Shown piece after piece: positions 1 to 12,300 of a stretch of 64,000 nt of DNA. Where the stretch lies: contig JAQPZY010001675.1 in assembly GCA_029931535.1 (NCBI GenBank), positions 7,029,501 through 7,093,500 on the forward strand, read 5' to 3'. The position numbers and the translations under genes are program-made. The notes beneath the pieces are model-generated. The model saw only the letters and a list, made by a program, of their open reading frames with translations. It ran no database searches and was not told where the DNA came from. This DNA is from Margaritifera margaritifera (taxonomy: Eukaryota > Mollusca > Bivalvia > Unionida > Margaritiferidae). Numbering within the stretch: the stretch's first letter is position 1; every line of letters begins with the position of its first letter.

Positions 1-229
1 TATATAGTTAAGAGTTTTTTTATGTTACATTTTTATTTAATATATTTTCTTCAGCTTTAAATTGCAGATTATTAAATTTAATCCGCAAAGTGTATTATTT
101 TGCTAATTGTATATCACTTGTACTGAAATTAATTAATATTGTATTTTACAATTATTTCTATAAAAAACTTTTAAAAATGTTTTCAAAATTGAAGAACTCT
201 TCACAACCCAATACATATTATTCTGCAAA
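1..229. other. No feature seen
   Basis: AT-rich sequence with only short chance ORFs. Confidence 0.5.
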
Positions 230-782
230 CCGCTATTTTGGCCTCCACAGTGGTAACAAGGTCAGCCAATCAAATGCACGATTATTTCATTAATATGCAC
301 GAATCTCGCTCATTATCGAACCCATACAAGATCTTGATGACATAAGCTCAAGTTTGATGAAAATCGGATCAAAAAAATGGCTTCCAGAGAGTGGCTCAGT
401 CAGTTAGATGCAATATCACCTATTTAGTATGCATGGATCTGGCTTTTTCTCGAACTCGTTTGAAATATGAATGATATAAACATATATTCCAATTTTATCA
501 AAGTCGGATCAGAAATGGGGCCTCCATAGTGGTAACAAGGTCAGTCAATCAGATGCATAATCACCTCATAAGTATGCATGGATCTTGCTCATTATCGAAT
601 TTATACGAGATATTGATGATATAAAACTATATTTCGAGTTTGCTTGGACTCGGATCAGAAATATAGACGCCAGAGTGGTAACAAGCAATTGTTTACAAAC
701 GGACGGATGCATGACATACGGCGCACGACGGATGCATGGCCATACCATAAGCTCACTTGGCCTTACGTCCACGTGAGCTAAA
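230..782 (+). mobile_element. HINE/pearl-like element: ~140-bp tandem core plus 3' hairpin
   Basis: A monomer of about 140-145 bp recurs from about 236, 380, 517 and 660, sharing 'GGTAACAAGGTCAGNCAATC' and 'TATGCATGGATCT'. The array ends in ACGGACGGATGCATGACA-like sequence and a hairpin whose arms AGCTCAC (755-761) and GTGAGCT (773-779) enclose a short loop. Tandem core, GACGG run and terminal hairpin are the layout of bivalve pearl/Helitron-like elements; the class is an inference. Confidence 0.6.
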
Positions 783-824
783 ATATACCAAAAAGGACAC
801 ACCCATCCAACGACAACTCGTTGA

Positions 825-1005
825 AATGCAATCAGTGGCGTAGCGAGGCAAAGTGCCGCCCAGGGCCAACTACCAAAATTACGCCCCCACTCCATTTGTA
901 TTATTTATGATATATACGGTACTCTTACCAAATTGCCGCCCCTAGAAAGTATACCCCCTTCGCCCCCCCCCCCCCCACTTCTCTCGCTAAGCCACTGAAT
1001 GCAAT
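825..1005. mobile_element. hAT-type MITE with 8-bp target duplication
   Basis: The element is 833-997 (165 bp). The left end is CAGTGGCGTAGCGAGG and the right end CTCGCTAAGCCACTG, its imperfect inverse. AATGCAAT occurs directly on both sides (825-832 and 998-1005). An 8-bp duplication and CAGTGGCG ends fit the hAT superfamily. There is no coding capacity. A poly-C run (962-976) lies near the right end. Confidence 0.88.
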
Positions 1006-1504
1006 AATAATTTAGGAAGTTATTGTGCGGAAATTAAAGTGGGACGGACCAACAGAAGGACGGACAAAGAAAAAGGCCCAATTTAATATCCAGTTTTCTA
1101 CGAAAAACGGGGGACAATTACCGAGATAAAATCAATAAGATCGAGTACGTAATAGAGTGATCCGTGTTCTAATTCTCGATCAACCAAACTCTCGCACCTC
1201 CAAGAGTCTGTTTGAGCGAGATTACCTTGCTCCAATCGAATAAATCGCACTCTATTATTTACTTCAGAAGACCATTTTACTGCTCTATATACTCTCGTCG
1301 GTTCGAATATAACTTGTTATTAAGATGAGGACAAAATTAAAATTTTCATTACACTGTGATCGATACAATACTATTATGACAAGCCATAGAGTGGAAACGC
1401 TTCGCAATCTCGAGGCTCTATTATGCGAACTCGAGAAAGCCAATAAGAAGATACTCTTCGATAACTTGATCTCTGTAACTCTGTATGAATTATCGAGCTA
1501 TCTG
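1006..1504. other. Unassigned, with GGACGGAC-type remnant
   Basis: Contains GGACGGACCAACAGAAGGACGGAC at about 1041, a probable further HINE-like tail, and no convincing gene. Confidence 0.4.
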
Positions 1505-2338
1505 GAAGGTCACTAGTCCGAGTTTCCTCTGACCCTTCCCACCCCATTTTAGATATTTTGACATTTATGTTGGGGTGTAGGGTCAGAGCCCATTGCCTAT
1601 CGAAAAGTTGGAATTCGCCGCCACCCCGTGGTGGCGGCATCGGGTAGCCGCTTACTACTGCGGCAATCTGGAGAAAGCCAGATTCATCAAGCACAGAGCA
1701 CATTGTCAACGCGGTAGTCACGTGATATAGAAAAAAAACATCGTTGGCACGTGCTCTGTTCTTGATGAATCTGGCTTTCTCCAGATTGCTGCGACAGCGA
1801 CTGGTTTCTGGTCGTTGTTCTCGGAATAAATATGTTGAGAATTGTGTGTCCTTTCGTTTTTTTTTACAAACATTAAGTGACTTACATTTAATGTTCTCGA
1901 ATTTTTGTGTACAATAACATTGGAAAGGGGTTTATTGTTGATATCACGTGACTATTGGACCTTTGATGTCCTGGACATGTAGGTTGCGAGATTTGGGTAG
2001 TCATGTGAGTAGCAATGCTAATGGCGTGTACCAGGTCATATTTCATCAACACTGCAGTTTCGTCTCGTCTGTCAGCGGATTAAAGACAAAACGAATGTTA
2101 TACTCGCAATTTCTGAGAAGATAAATCATCTTCCTATCGATTGCATGCAGGTATAGCTCGATATAAGGTCGTTTAAGTTCGCTAGGCCCAGTAGTAAGCG
2201 GCTACCCGATGCCGCGGGGTGGCGGCGAATTGCAACTTTTCGATAGGCAATGGGCTCTGACCCTATACCCCAACATAAATCTCAAAATATGTAAAATGGG
2301 GTGGAAAAGGTCAGAGGAAACTCGGACTAGAAGGTCAC
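1505..2338. mobile_element. Mutator-like non-autonomous element, long TIRs, 9-bp TSD
   Basis: The element is 1514-2329 (816 bp). The left arm (about 1514-1661) and right arm (about 2190-2329) are inverted copies over about 148 bp, both starting TAGTCCGAGTTTCCTCTGACC, with one 8-bp gap in a CCGCCACCCCG tract. GAAGGTCAC flanks both ends (1505-1513 and 2330-2338). Long arms and a 9-bp duplication are the mark of Mutator-like elements. A second inverted pair lies inside (1664-1700 against 1750-1788). No transposase was seen. Confidence 0.87.
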
Positions 2339-2419
2339 AAGGGTTATAACGTTAACACATTTCGCGTTCAAATGCACACTGCACGATCTCAAGACAGCAA
2401 TTCGGAAAATTTGTTTTAA

Positions 2420-2860
2420 TCACACGATCACGGTCTGGAATGCGTATTCGAGACTCGAGGTCGCGTATTCGAGTCTTGAACACGTAAATCGCTTTTCGAA
2501 TACGCAGTCAAGAGATATATCATGCGATAAAAGAAATACATTTCTGATTGGCTCTCTCGAAATTGCACGTTCGAACTTTGAGAACGCGTATTCATCTTGT
2601 CTCGAATACGCGATCATGGGATTTAAAGACTTTTCCAATTGATTCTTTCGATATCACATAATCGATCTTCGAATACGCGCATTCGAACTTCGAGAAAGCG
2701 AAATGTTTGCACGTTATTCCGCTGCTGGCTACGTGGAAGTTTTGATTTCGAGTAATGATGAACTCGATTGCACACATTACGGAGATCATGTGATTGAAAA
2801 TTTTCTCCCGATTAGCTCTTTCGAGTTCGCGTTATCAAGCCTCGGAATCCCGAAACGCTT
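2420..2860. repeat. Degenerate CpG-bearing tandem repeat
   Basis: Motifs such as CGCGTATTCGA, TTCGAATACGC and TTCGAACTTNGAGAA recur in both orientations through this patch, which is much richer in CpG than its surroundings. Short minus-strand ORFs here repeat an AFSKFEC/YAFSKFER motif in different frames; this comes from the DNA repeat, not from a gene. Confidence 0.6.
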
Positions 2861-2889
2861 TCACGTTGTGGCCCTGATGGCAAGCCACA

Positions 2890-4250
2890 GGTGATATTTT
2901 CTTCTGATTGCTATGCGAAAAAGAATCCTTATTGTAAAAATTAGTGATGGCGAAGCTATAATGTTTATTATTTTGGGGAGAAGAAGTCAAGTATATATGA
3001 ATTATTTATCTATTAAGTAAAGACAGCAAACAGGTTTTCTGATGGAAATTTCCTTATTCTAGCAACCTAATAAAGTGTACCAAGTATTAGCAAGTGTAAC
3101 ATGAATGATATATGGTGAGCCTTTTTGATGGATGAGTGCAATATATATGGTCGAGGAAGAGGACCAACATTCCATCACATAATACGCCAAAGGACAATGA
3201 AATACACTGGAGAACAATCATTGAAAAAAAAACAACAAAAAACTTTTGTCAGCACACGATACAACATATGAACCTCTGTCAATAAACTACTGATTATGGA
3301 CAATGTACACAAGAATTCAGGTCCAGGCTGATAACATGTGCAGAAATTTCAGTAGATTGCGAGATATTTTTTTGCATTTGCGAATTCGAAGCATAAAATG
3401 TGTTTGCGGATTCTTCAGACAGTGTTAGTACTTTTTGTACAAAATTATGGACTGACGTCGAGATTGAAAAGTATCGTCCATATACATGTATAGTTTTTCG
3501 TGTTTAAATGAGGTAAAACGTATTTTCAATGATTTACTAGTGTTTACATTACACTAAACGGATACTATTTATTTTATAAATTACACGGCTGACATGTTCA
3601 TCCACAGGAATCCGAGTTGTTCATTAGTATAATTACTGGTTATGACAAAAGTGTTCTATCGATAGGCGTGCACCCATTTGGAGCCCAAACTGCCAGCGAG
3701 TGAACTGAGCTTCTTACTGATCATGAATCAGTGACATTAATAAAAAGGACGGAAGGGCAAACAGAGACAAAAGAAGAAATAAAGAGGACCCAATAGCGAG
3801 ACATAGCCTTTTTGACCGACAGGTTTGGATACTGTAAATGGAAGTAAGCCAAGGATGTATGCTAAACTCGCCCCCTCCAGGCCTTGGCGTTGTTTAATCA
3901 ACTTTGAAGTGACATATAGTCAATTTTGATTAAGTTGCTGATGGTTCAGTTCCCTTTACAGCTCTGATTTATACAGGAAATGGTCCAAGTTGCGTGCATG
4001 TGTCCAATTCCATAAGGGTTACTAGTCACTCCCGCCATCGGTATAATACGCCAAGAAATAAGAACCGTGTTTTAAGAAACACATGATATACCCTCGAGAT
4101 GAGTTCTTGATATATCACTGGGCACAACCCCATGACCCCAACCAGGAGCATGACCCAAGAGCAGGAATGTAACAGAAAATAAGGAAAATATATGATGCTA
4201 TATATTCCAAATAGGATGCTGACGCTCTATTGTCCGAAAAGAATTTCCAG
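2890..4250. other. No feature seen
   Basis: About 1.4 kb without a supportable ORF or structured repeat. Confidence 0.45.
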
Positions 4251-5045
4251 GAATTCAAGATGAGAGCATTTCTTATATATTTTTTTTTACTGCTAAGCTT
4301 TGAAAACATCTCTGATATTCTTGAGTAATACGATTTTCAAATTAGCCACTTTTGCAACCATACTGGTGGACACCATTAGAAGACTTTGGTGAAAACCCCA
4401 TGTTGATATTACCATCCATTCAAGTGAATTAGTGACAAGATTTTCAATATGTTCATTGTGGCAACCATATTTGAGGGTAGCTCAGTACCATTTTTATTCA
4501 AAACTGACCAGATATAATAATTAGTCTTCTGGTGAAAACCCCATGTTGATACGACTTTCCTTTTAGGAGTAGCAATAACAAGATTTTCAAGATGGCTGCC
4601 ATGGTGGCCATATTGGATGTAATATTGGCTTAATTTTCATTTAGCACCAACTAGACATAATAAAAAGTCTTCTGGTGAAAACCCAATGTTTATATAACTC
4701 TCCGTCTAGGAGGAGTAGCAATAAGATTTTAAGATGTCCGCTGTGGCGGCTATGTTGGATATCACGTCCGCACAATTTTATTTAGGACCAACCCGGTACC
4801 ATAAGAAATCTTCTGGTGAAAAACCCAAGCTGATATGACTTTCCAGTTAGGAGGAGTAGCAACAAGATTTTCAAGATGGCCACTGTGGCGGCCATATTGG
4901 ATGTCCGAGAGGAACCATTTTTATTTAGGATCAACTAGGCATCATAAGAAATCTTCTGATGAAAATCCCATGTTGATATGACTTTCCGTTAAGGACGAGG
5001 AGTGATAAAAAGATTTTCAAGATGGCTGCCATATCAGTTTGCAAT
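4250..5045. repeat. Dispersed tandem repeat family B, copy 1
   Basis: Units of about 142 bp: GTGAAAACCC occurs at 4391, 4533 and 4674, with variants at about 4816 and 4959. Each unit carries AAGATTTTCAAGATGGC, GCCATATTGGATGT and a CCATTTTTATTTAGGACCAAC-like block. The same family recurs at 19.9-20.8 kb and 34.9-35.6 kb. The GATGGCNGCCATGGTGGCC core is partly palindromic. Probably the core of a non-autonomous HINE-like element. Confidence 0.8.
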
Positions 5046-5061
5046 TTGTGTAGCTGACCAA

Positions 5062-5175
5062 CGAGCATATTTGAATGGCAACTGTTCTGCACTATAATGC
5101 ACCGATGACTTGACTAAAGTTTGAATGGCAACTGTTATGCACTATAATGCACTGATGGCTTGACTAAAGTTTGAA
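5062..5175. repeat. Direct duplication, about 55-65 bp
   Basis: Two adjacent copies of TTTGAATGGCAACTGTT through TGACTAAAG differ at only a few bases. Confidence 0.8.
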
Positions 5176-6925
5176 TATTCGCACAGAAATAGTAAAATAA
5201 TAACAATAAAACTTCAGTTATTCATTCTTACGAGTTAACACAGAAATAGCAAACTCATCCATCAGGTAATAAGAGAAATGCTCCATGCACTAATTAAAAT
5301 AACTATTTCTTTAACATCCATATGCATCGATGTTTTTCTCCTTGAAAAATATCATGGTGAATAACAGAAGACTTTTAAGTACATGAGAACATTTGTCAAA
5401 ATTGGAGGAGAAACGTTAAAGTTCTAAAGACTGCAAACTGTAAGTGTTTTGTAATAAAAACTACATAGGTGACCCAGTGAACTCCTGTCTCACTATTGAA
5501 CTAACCCGTCTGTTAGATGATAGTTGATTGGCAGCTGATGTTCTCATCCGAGTGGTCGGTTTGTATTCCTCATGGAGGAGGAAACCACTGTTATAGCACC
5601 AAATGTAAATTATAGCCTTACATTTACCAGATAGGATAAAATCCAAAGTTGTAAAGAAAGATACCAGGATATGTATTTGTAAAAAATGTATTGCTTTTTT
5701 ATGTTGTTGTTTTTCTTAGTCTTTTGAATACTGATGCAGGAACATTTTTTGGATATTATACAATTATTTACCATTGTTGAGGCGAATATTAAGTTTTATG
5801 AACCAGTAAACCCCATATTTACTGATAAAAAGGTGAATGTGGTAGGTTTAATGGTTAAAAGAACTTCATATTCATCAAAAACAAAGGCCTAACATTGTTT
5901 TATTACATGAATGCATGCAAAATATTGAAATTCAACTTATTTCAGTATGGTGAAATTGCTATTCAACTGCATGACACCATTAAAATACATGATGTTCTGA
6001 CGGTGCAATATCATGAATTATCACAAATCACACAATGAGTCAGCCAATTAAAACATTTATCTTATGAGACTAATATAATAAAACATATTGTGATGACATA
6101 TTGAAAACTTATAATATAATTTTAGTATTCTGTTAAGTTGACAAATTACAGGTAAAACAAATCATCCATCTGACTAAATGGATTTAAACACAAAAAAGTA
6201 AATGACAATTTTAACATAAGTATCACATGAATCAGTGTTTTCTCTAGCCTAGACTTTCTGGGGGTAAAAAGTGACGTGAAAGTGTATGTGAAGTTGGGGA
6301 TCAAAATCAATTTCAGAGAGTCATGTAAACACTTTGCTTGCAAGTCTTAAACAGAGTGATATTTTCTTTGTGTGTGTGTGCTTTTGTGTGTGCGTGTGTG
6401 TATGCTTTTGTGTGTGCATGTGTTTGTGCAAGAACTCAAGATTAAGACTGTATTTGAGAACATTTTTAAAATAGCTGAGCAAATGTAATTCGCCAAGCAG
6501 CAAATGGTCCAACTTCATCATGTGGTTAATTTATGACTTTTGTAATTGAAGCGTTTTACCTGTAATTAGTGTAAAAATAAAGCCGTCTGGTTATTAATGA
6601 GCTTGCATTACCTAATACACACTCAAGATCACGAGTACATCACAGAAAATGCAGTGACTAATATCGGTCACGTCAATGACCAAACATTGTGTCAAATCAA
6701 AAATGTACAAAATTAAAGACTGTGTGATTATTAAATTTCAATACATTTATTCTCTATTTGTAGGGACACTACAGAACTAGAAATGTGTTAATGGAACACA
6801 GATGCCCATCCACAATTTCTGAAAATTGACATAAACGCAAAATTTAACCACAGTATGGTGGACAAAGAGATAAGGATAACTCAATATGCCCTTCCAATGT
6901 CATACATATGAACATTCCACAGGGG
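5176..6925. other. No gene; TG-rich microsatellite at about 6367-6427
   Basis: The only structure noted is an interrupted (TG)n tract with TGCTTTTGTGTGTG repeats. The rest is unremarkable AT-rich sequence. Confidence 0.5.
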
Positions 6926-7483
6926 AGGGTTTTTCTCTCGATCTTAGGGGTGTTTCCCGTCCCTTCCGTCACTCGCTGAAATCTCCCGCGTATGCGAAAT
7001 TATTATTGAAATATTAAATATTTTGCATTTTTTACATTTTGGTTCTAGAGTAAATTTACGGTAATACTAAGCAGGGGAAGACAATGTAGTTGCTGATTTC
7101 ACCCTTTGATCATGTTGGCAGGTCAGCTGGCTTCATTGTTTGAAGTTTGTCGAGGTGGATTATACTTCGTGTGAGCAGAAGTAATTCCGTAAGGTTTAAA
7201 GACGTTTACTGATTCTGTTTGGGTTACTAAAGAGCTCAATCAGCATAAAACAATAAACATTACTTTGATTCTCTCCACAAGGGATGTTCTGCTTCGGCGC
7301 TTAAAGTTATCGAGATGGATTAGAGTCTATACTATGTATTATCAAAAGTAATTTGGACAGGATTATTTCCTAATGCCAAAACACCAAAATCCAAGCAACC
7401 GAAATATCACCCGAAATTTAATGATGGATAGAAACTGGAATTTCAGTGGTTGCAATAAAGTTCAAAGGGACATGAATATGTAA

Positions 7484-7573
7484 TACTGCTCTTCCTGTAA
7501 AGCTGATTTTAAAATCTGTTACGATGGCAAGAATGACATCATGCGTCATGCAGAAACCCCATCTCACAAAAGC
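7484..7573 (+). pseudogene. hAT transposase BED zinc-finger fragment
   Basis: Reads YCSSCKADFKICYDGK, then NDIMRHAETPSHKS: Cys-X2-Cys and His-X5-His spaced as in BED fingers of hAT-derived proteins. Just upstream, the reading that gives NRWKQEF in copy B meets a TAG stop here. The DNA-binding part of a dead transposase. Confidence 0.8.
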
Positions 7574-7612
7574 ATATTAATCGCGACAACAAATATGCCA
7601 TAACTGAAATCC

Positions 7613-7816
7613 ATGATCGCGGAATCTGCATCAAATGTGGATAAAGTTACACGTGCCGGGACACTATTTGCCAACTTTATAGCCGAACATAATCTCCCGT
7701 TTCTAGTAGCAGATCATTTTTCAGATCTGGTCAAAATAATGTTCTCGGACTCGGAAATCGAACAAAAATTCTCATGCAAACGGACAAAAACTACTTACAT
7801 AGTGACTATTTTATAG
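7613..7816 (+). pseudogene. hAT transposase N-terminal region fragment
   Basis: The 67-codon reading holds VDKVTRAGTLFANFIAEHN, LPFLVADHFSDLVKIMF and FSCKRTKTTYIV. This is the segment that follows the BED finger in SCAND3/ZMYM-like hAT proteins common in molluscs. It breaks off just before the microsatellite. Confidence 0.78.
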
Positions 7817-7846
7817 TTCATAAAATTCATAATCTTAATTGTATAG

Positions 7847-7848
7847 TG

Positions 7849-7901
<53 letters not shown>
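7847..7901. repeat. (AAT)n microsatellite
   Basis: About 18 uninterrupted ATA/AAT triplets inside hAT copy A. Confidence 0.95.
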
Positions 7902-7902
<1 letters not shown>

Positions 7903-8431
7903 TAAACTCACTGTCCTGAGCGACCACATGCAGAACACGACCAGCGACCAAGAATATGCATTCGACACTACCATGAACGACCGCATAGCAAAAACTGATA
8001 TAAACACCACTGAGCTTGATTTAATTGTTTGTAAACATGAATATAAACCAGACATAAGTACACGTCACTAATTGCCATTGTAAGCCGTAATGCCTGGGAT
8101 GAATGAGGTCGTTGTCTTTGTCTATAATACTAGCAAGTGACATTCGTTTTCCGGATTTGATTGTCATTATTAAAGACGGGTGATAGTGATGATAATGATG
8201 ACAACAAAGGTGTCTGCAAATTAGGTTTAAAGTTACAAAGGGTATGATGCGTGTAATGTACGAGTTTGTGCTTCATGTGGAGAATCGTACAGATATTAAA
8301 ACAACATCAAACCCAGGCAGTATCAATCTTGAGCAGTTCTGGCAGTTAGTCATCAATCTCAATCTACACACAGGCAGGAAACAATTTAAACTTCTTGGTG
8401 AACTCAGCAGAGTTGTACATTACCACATTCT

Positions 8432-8632
8432 AATGCTGACACTGAAACGACATTTTCCATTCTGAGGAAAATTCAGGCTGACTCCAGAGGAAACCTGGGT
8501 CCAGTAGCAGTACATCATCTCCTAAGTGTTAAGATCAACAATGATGGGGACTGGCACCAATATAATACAGGCAATGAACTCCTAAGAAATGCTAAAAATG
8601 CTTGTGGTATGAATGGCAAGAAGTTAATGTGA
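8432..8632 (+). pseudogene. hAT C-terminal dimerisation (HATC) fragment
   Basis: An open reading to TGA at 8630-8632: NADTETTFSILRKIQADSRG, then LLSVKINNDG and LLRNAKNACG. N-A-D-x-E-x-x-F-S-x-x-R-K-I-Q is the hAT dimerisation signature. In frame with part of the upstream sequence only through stops. Confidence 0.82.
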
Positions 8633-8839
8633 AAAGACTAATTTCATGAGATGATGTGCATATTTTAATATTTAAAAAAAATGCAAATTTGTTAAATAGT
8701 TGTAATTTTTGCCCATTTGCATGCTAAAAATTGGGTCGATGAAAATCCTCCTCCTTTTGAGGTAAAAACTCATGACTAAAAATTTTGGAAATCTCCTAAT
8801 ATGTCCTGACCTTACCTGTCTTTTCTGTCACATGTATGC

Positions 8840-9735
8840 ATTGTTGTGGCAAGACATTAAAAATGAATATTACATCTATTTGATATCAAACAAACCCAGG
8901 GATGATTCCAACAAAATTGTGGGCCCCCATCCGTAGAATTGTAATTTTTTTTTATTTTATTGCCGAATGAGTGTTTTGGGGAATTTTTAACACACAGGCT
9001 TATAGTTCCTAACATCATATTCCTTATCACTCATAATTTTTGTGGCAGTTTATTTACGTGTTATGTATGATATTTATAAACTTAACTTTTGCCTATGATT
9101 GTAAATTCTATGGTTATTTGAAAATACATACTTAATTATTGTCCAGTTGTTTACATAGTATTTTCATAGGTATTTTGCAATTAGACTTTTGTGACATATG
9201 TCAGGTAGGTAAGTATTTTTTCCATTAGAATTATTCATATTATGTTGTGACATAGGCATGTGTATTTATATACAGATTTTGGTAAACAAATTCATTCCTG
9301 TTCTAGAATTTCGATTCTTTAAGATCAGTCTGTAAGGAATCTATTTTAGTTGTGTTGTTCAAATCAGATATAATTTGAGAGGAATTATTTATTTACAATA
9401 TTCATTGGAAATATGAAAGTGCTCACTCACTTTTGGATTAAAACATGATTTTGGGATTTATATGAACTCATTCAAATACATTCTGGATTACATCTTTGTG
9501 GTACATCATGACATTCAAGGCTATTGAAATTCGTTTGGAACATTCTATTATTTTGGACTTGTGATTAGGACATTTAGGATTATTTGGAATTTAACTCACA
9601 AATTGTCTTCTGAATTTGTAATTTAATTGTCTGGAAATAAATTGCTTCTTGATTTTACTTACATTGTTGGTTTCATTTTCTTTCTGTTATATATTTTTAA
9701 GACCTAGAGTTGTAACAACAGATGTTCCTTTATAG
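8840..9735. other. No feature seen
   Basis: AT-rich spacer with no supportable ORF. Confidence 0.45.
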
Positions 9736-9739
9736 CAGC

Positions 9740-10318
9740 TTAAACAATTAATATTATAAGGGTTTGTGTATAGTGCAAACCAAAATTATTATTATAAGGG
9801 TTTGTGTATAGTATAATTGAGAATTAATATTATGAGGGTTTGTGTACAGTATAATTGAGAATTAATATTATAAGGGTTTGTGTACAGTATAATTGAGAAT
9901 TAATATTATAAGGGTTTGTGTATAGTGTAAACCAAAATTATTATTATGAGGGTTTGTGTACAGTATAATTGAGAATTAATATTATAAGGGTTTGTGTATA
10001 GTGTAAACCAAAATTATTATTATGAGGGTTTGTATACAGTATAATTGAGAATTAATATTATAAGGGTTTGTGTACAGTATAATTGAGAATTAATATTATA
10101 AGGGTTTGTGTATAGTGTAAACCAAAATTATTATTATAAGGGTTTGTGTATAGTATAATTGAGAATTAATATTATGAGGGTTTGTGTATAGTGTAAACCG
10201 AAATTATTATTATAAGGGTTTGTGTATTGTATAATTGAGACTTAATATTATAAGGGTTTGTGTATTGTATAATTGAGAATTAATATTATGAGGGTTTGTG
10301 TATAGTGTAAACCAAAAT
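9740..10318. repeat. Minisatellite with two interleaved ~43-bp unit types
   Basis: A core TTATAAGGGTTTGTGTA occurs about 13 times. It is followed either by TAGTGTAAACCAAAATTA or by CAGTATAATTGAGAATTA, so the array mixes two unit variants in a higher-order pattern. Confidence 0.93.
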
Positions 10319-10859
10319 TAGTTATATAATTTTGTTCTTGTTTTGTTGCTTTTTTTAAATAGTAGTGGTAGTACAAGTTGCTGTTGTTGTTGAGTTCTTG
10401 GCATAAAACAGCTTTTTATAACAAATCCTTAATATGAGACAAATTTATCTGTTTATTCATGTAATATAATATAACTTTAGGCTGAATTATAATAATTTTG
10501 TTTATTACTTACAGGTGTTGCTGGAATAAATGTGCCCTGTGATCATATGGCATCATTAGTTTCACATCAAATTAAAGTTCTGTTCTGGTTCAAAGGATAG
10601 GAATCTTTGCAGCATATTTACCAAGCAGACACAATTCAGCAAACTAGAATACTGAACACTATTTAAAACTATATGCTATTTTCAATACAAAAGCATGAAA
10701 TAGAAAAAAAAGCATGAAATAAAAATTTAAAAAACCCCAAACAAACAAAAAAAAAACATGATTTGGTTTATTAGATGTAAAGCAGTTGAAAAAGTCATTT
10801 AGAGTTTCACACTAAACAATGTGGTATTTTTTTTGTTTGTTTTATTGGTTTTAATAGCA

Positions 10860-11012
10860 CTTTTAACACATTGCTTTATCGTGCCAAGGAAATGGGAGCT
10901 AAGTGCCTTTCCCAAGGACACATTGAGGCAGCCAACCTGAGCTGGCCTGGTCAGCATTGAACCTGTGACCCTTGAATTATGAGTTCGATACTCTACCAAC
11001 TAAGCAACAGTG
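10860..11012 (-). mobile_element. SINE with tRNA-Met-like head
   Basis: On the minus strand about 11010-10950 reads TTGCTTAGTTGGTAGAGTAT (A box), ACTCATAAT (CAT anticodon position) and GGTTCAATGCT (B box), in the spacing of a tRNA. It runs into GTGTCCTTGGGAAAGGCACT, a conserved central block of metazoan SINEs. No folded acceptor stem, so not a working tRNA. A worn relative lies at about 41,895-42,010. Confidence 0.72.
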
Positions 11013-11019
11013 ACTTTCT

Positions 11020-12300
11020 GTGACTCCAAGCATACCTTGGCAAACGAATCTCAGGCTGTGTGTCAAATTTAAGCAATGCAAAGCAAAAAATTCTTCTATT
11101 GATTGTCAACTATGCAAACAGCTAGTTAAAAATATTGTTCTAATTAAGGAAGGTCCCATCGCTATGAAAATGGAGGAGCTGCCTGCTTGTTTGTCAGCTT
11201 TTTGATAATGCACAAATGTTGGAGAATCAGAATACTTACAGGCTCCATGCTAGGGGGTGATTCAGGCTAAATAGTCATCTTAGAATCTGTCATTTCACCT
11301 AAACGGGCCCAAAAAGTGAAGTCCACTTCATCTTTTGCATTGCTTTATGACATTCCCCCTAACCCCCTTTTGTTCAATACAATGCATTATTAAATAAAGT
11401 AAAACATCAACTTTGTGTCAATTTTCCCTTCAAAGAGAAAGGTGGAATGATAGAAAAAGAAGTTTTATGTTGTATAGTAAATTTCAGTGCTAATTTGATA
11501 ATCATAAATACCATAAATTACATTGATTTCTAAGGAATTCAGACATGATCTTTGAAAAACAAATAAATAATGAATTTGTGTATCCCAAACTGAAGCAAAT
11601 TATGACTCAGTGAACATATCCAGGTCCATTACTAATAAAATTAATAATTTTACGCAATATTTCATCATACAGATGTATGAAAAGATACCCCCTGGTATAG
11701 AAACTGGCCTATATCCGACTGTAACCTATTTTCGAGGATGCGATTTTATGTTATACAATAATTGTGGTGAAACAAAATAAGAAAAGTGGTACTATTTTTT
11801 TAAAATAAACTTTCAATAGTATTTTATCAGCATTTTAATATATGCCAAGAAAATATGCAAAAACAGTAGTGTAAAGAGACTACATATATATTGAACTTTG
11901 TACACCCACTTCTCCCTAGTTTTGCCAACTTCGCCTCATTCTGGCTGGAGAGAGGTAATTCCACCCAAATATTGGAGTCCAGCTTGGACCCTGACTTATT
12001 ATGATTAAATGCACTTAAAAGCAATGCCATGCTTTTGCATGATTAATATGAGTTCTGGTAAGGAAAAAGGTAAAATTACAGTTTCGATCTAGTAACACAT
12101 ATTTAAGGATATGAATGGAATGAAGGAAAAGTGCTGGCAAGCAAGATTTACAACTTTTGATTGGGATATTTCAAAATACAAATTCTGGGGTCATCAAAAG
12201 AAATTTTGGCCCCCAAGCAGCCCTGATTAATATAGTAGAATCATCCCAGAAGCCATTCTATTATTAAATACATGGACTAAAATTGTTTTGAAATATAACA
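11020..12300. other. No feature seen
   Basis: Only short chance ORFs; no repeats recognised. Confidence 0.45.

Larger units (their letters stand above)
6930..8838 (+). mobile_element. Decayed hAT transposon, copy A
   Basis: Homologous along its length to the copy at 42.6-45.5 kb, which brackets the element. It keeps four coding scraps in order: a KQPKYHPKFND start (about 7393-7425) followed by a stop; a BED-type zinc finger with CSSC and RHAETPSH (7484-7573); a TRAGTLFANFIAEHNLPFL block (7613-7816); and a HATC tail (8432-8632). The catalytic middle is missing or replaced, with a (TAA)n tract at about 7847-7901. Non-autonomous and dead. Confidence 0.85.

Noticed and set aside
2420..2789. Two minus ORFs with AFSKFER/AFSKFEC motifs
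   Set aside because: The shared peptide comes from the CpG-bearing repeat read in different frames.
10945..11012. Possible functional tRNA-Met on the minus strand
   Set aside because: A and B boxes are present but acceptor and T stems do not pair; it continues into a SINE body.
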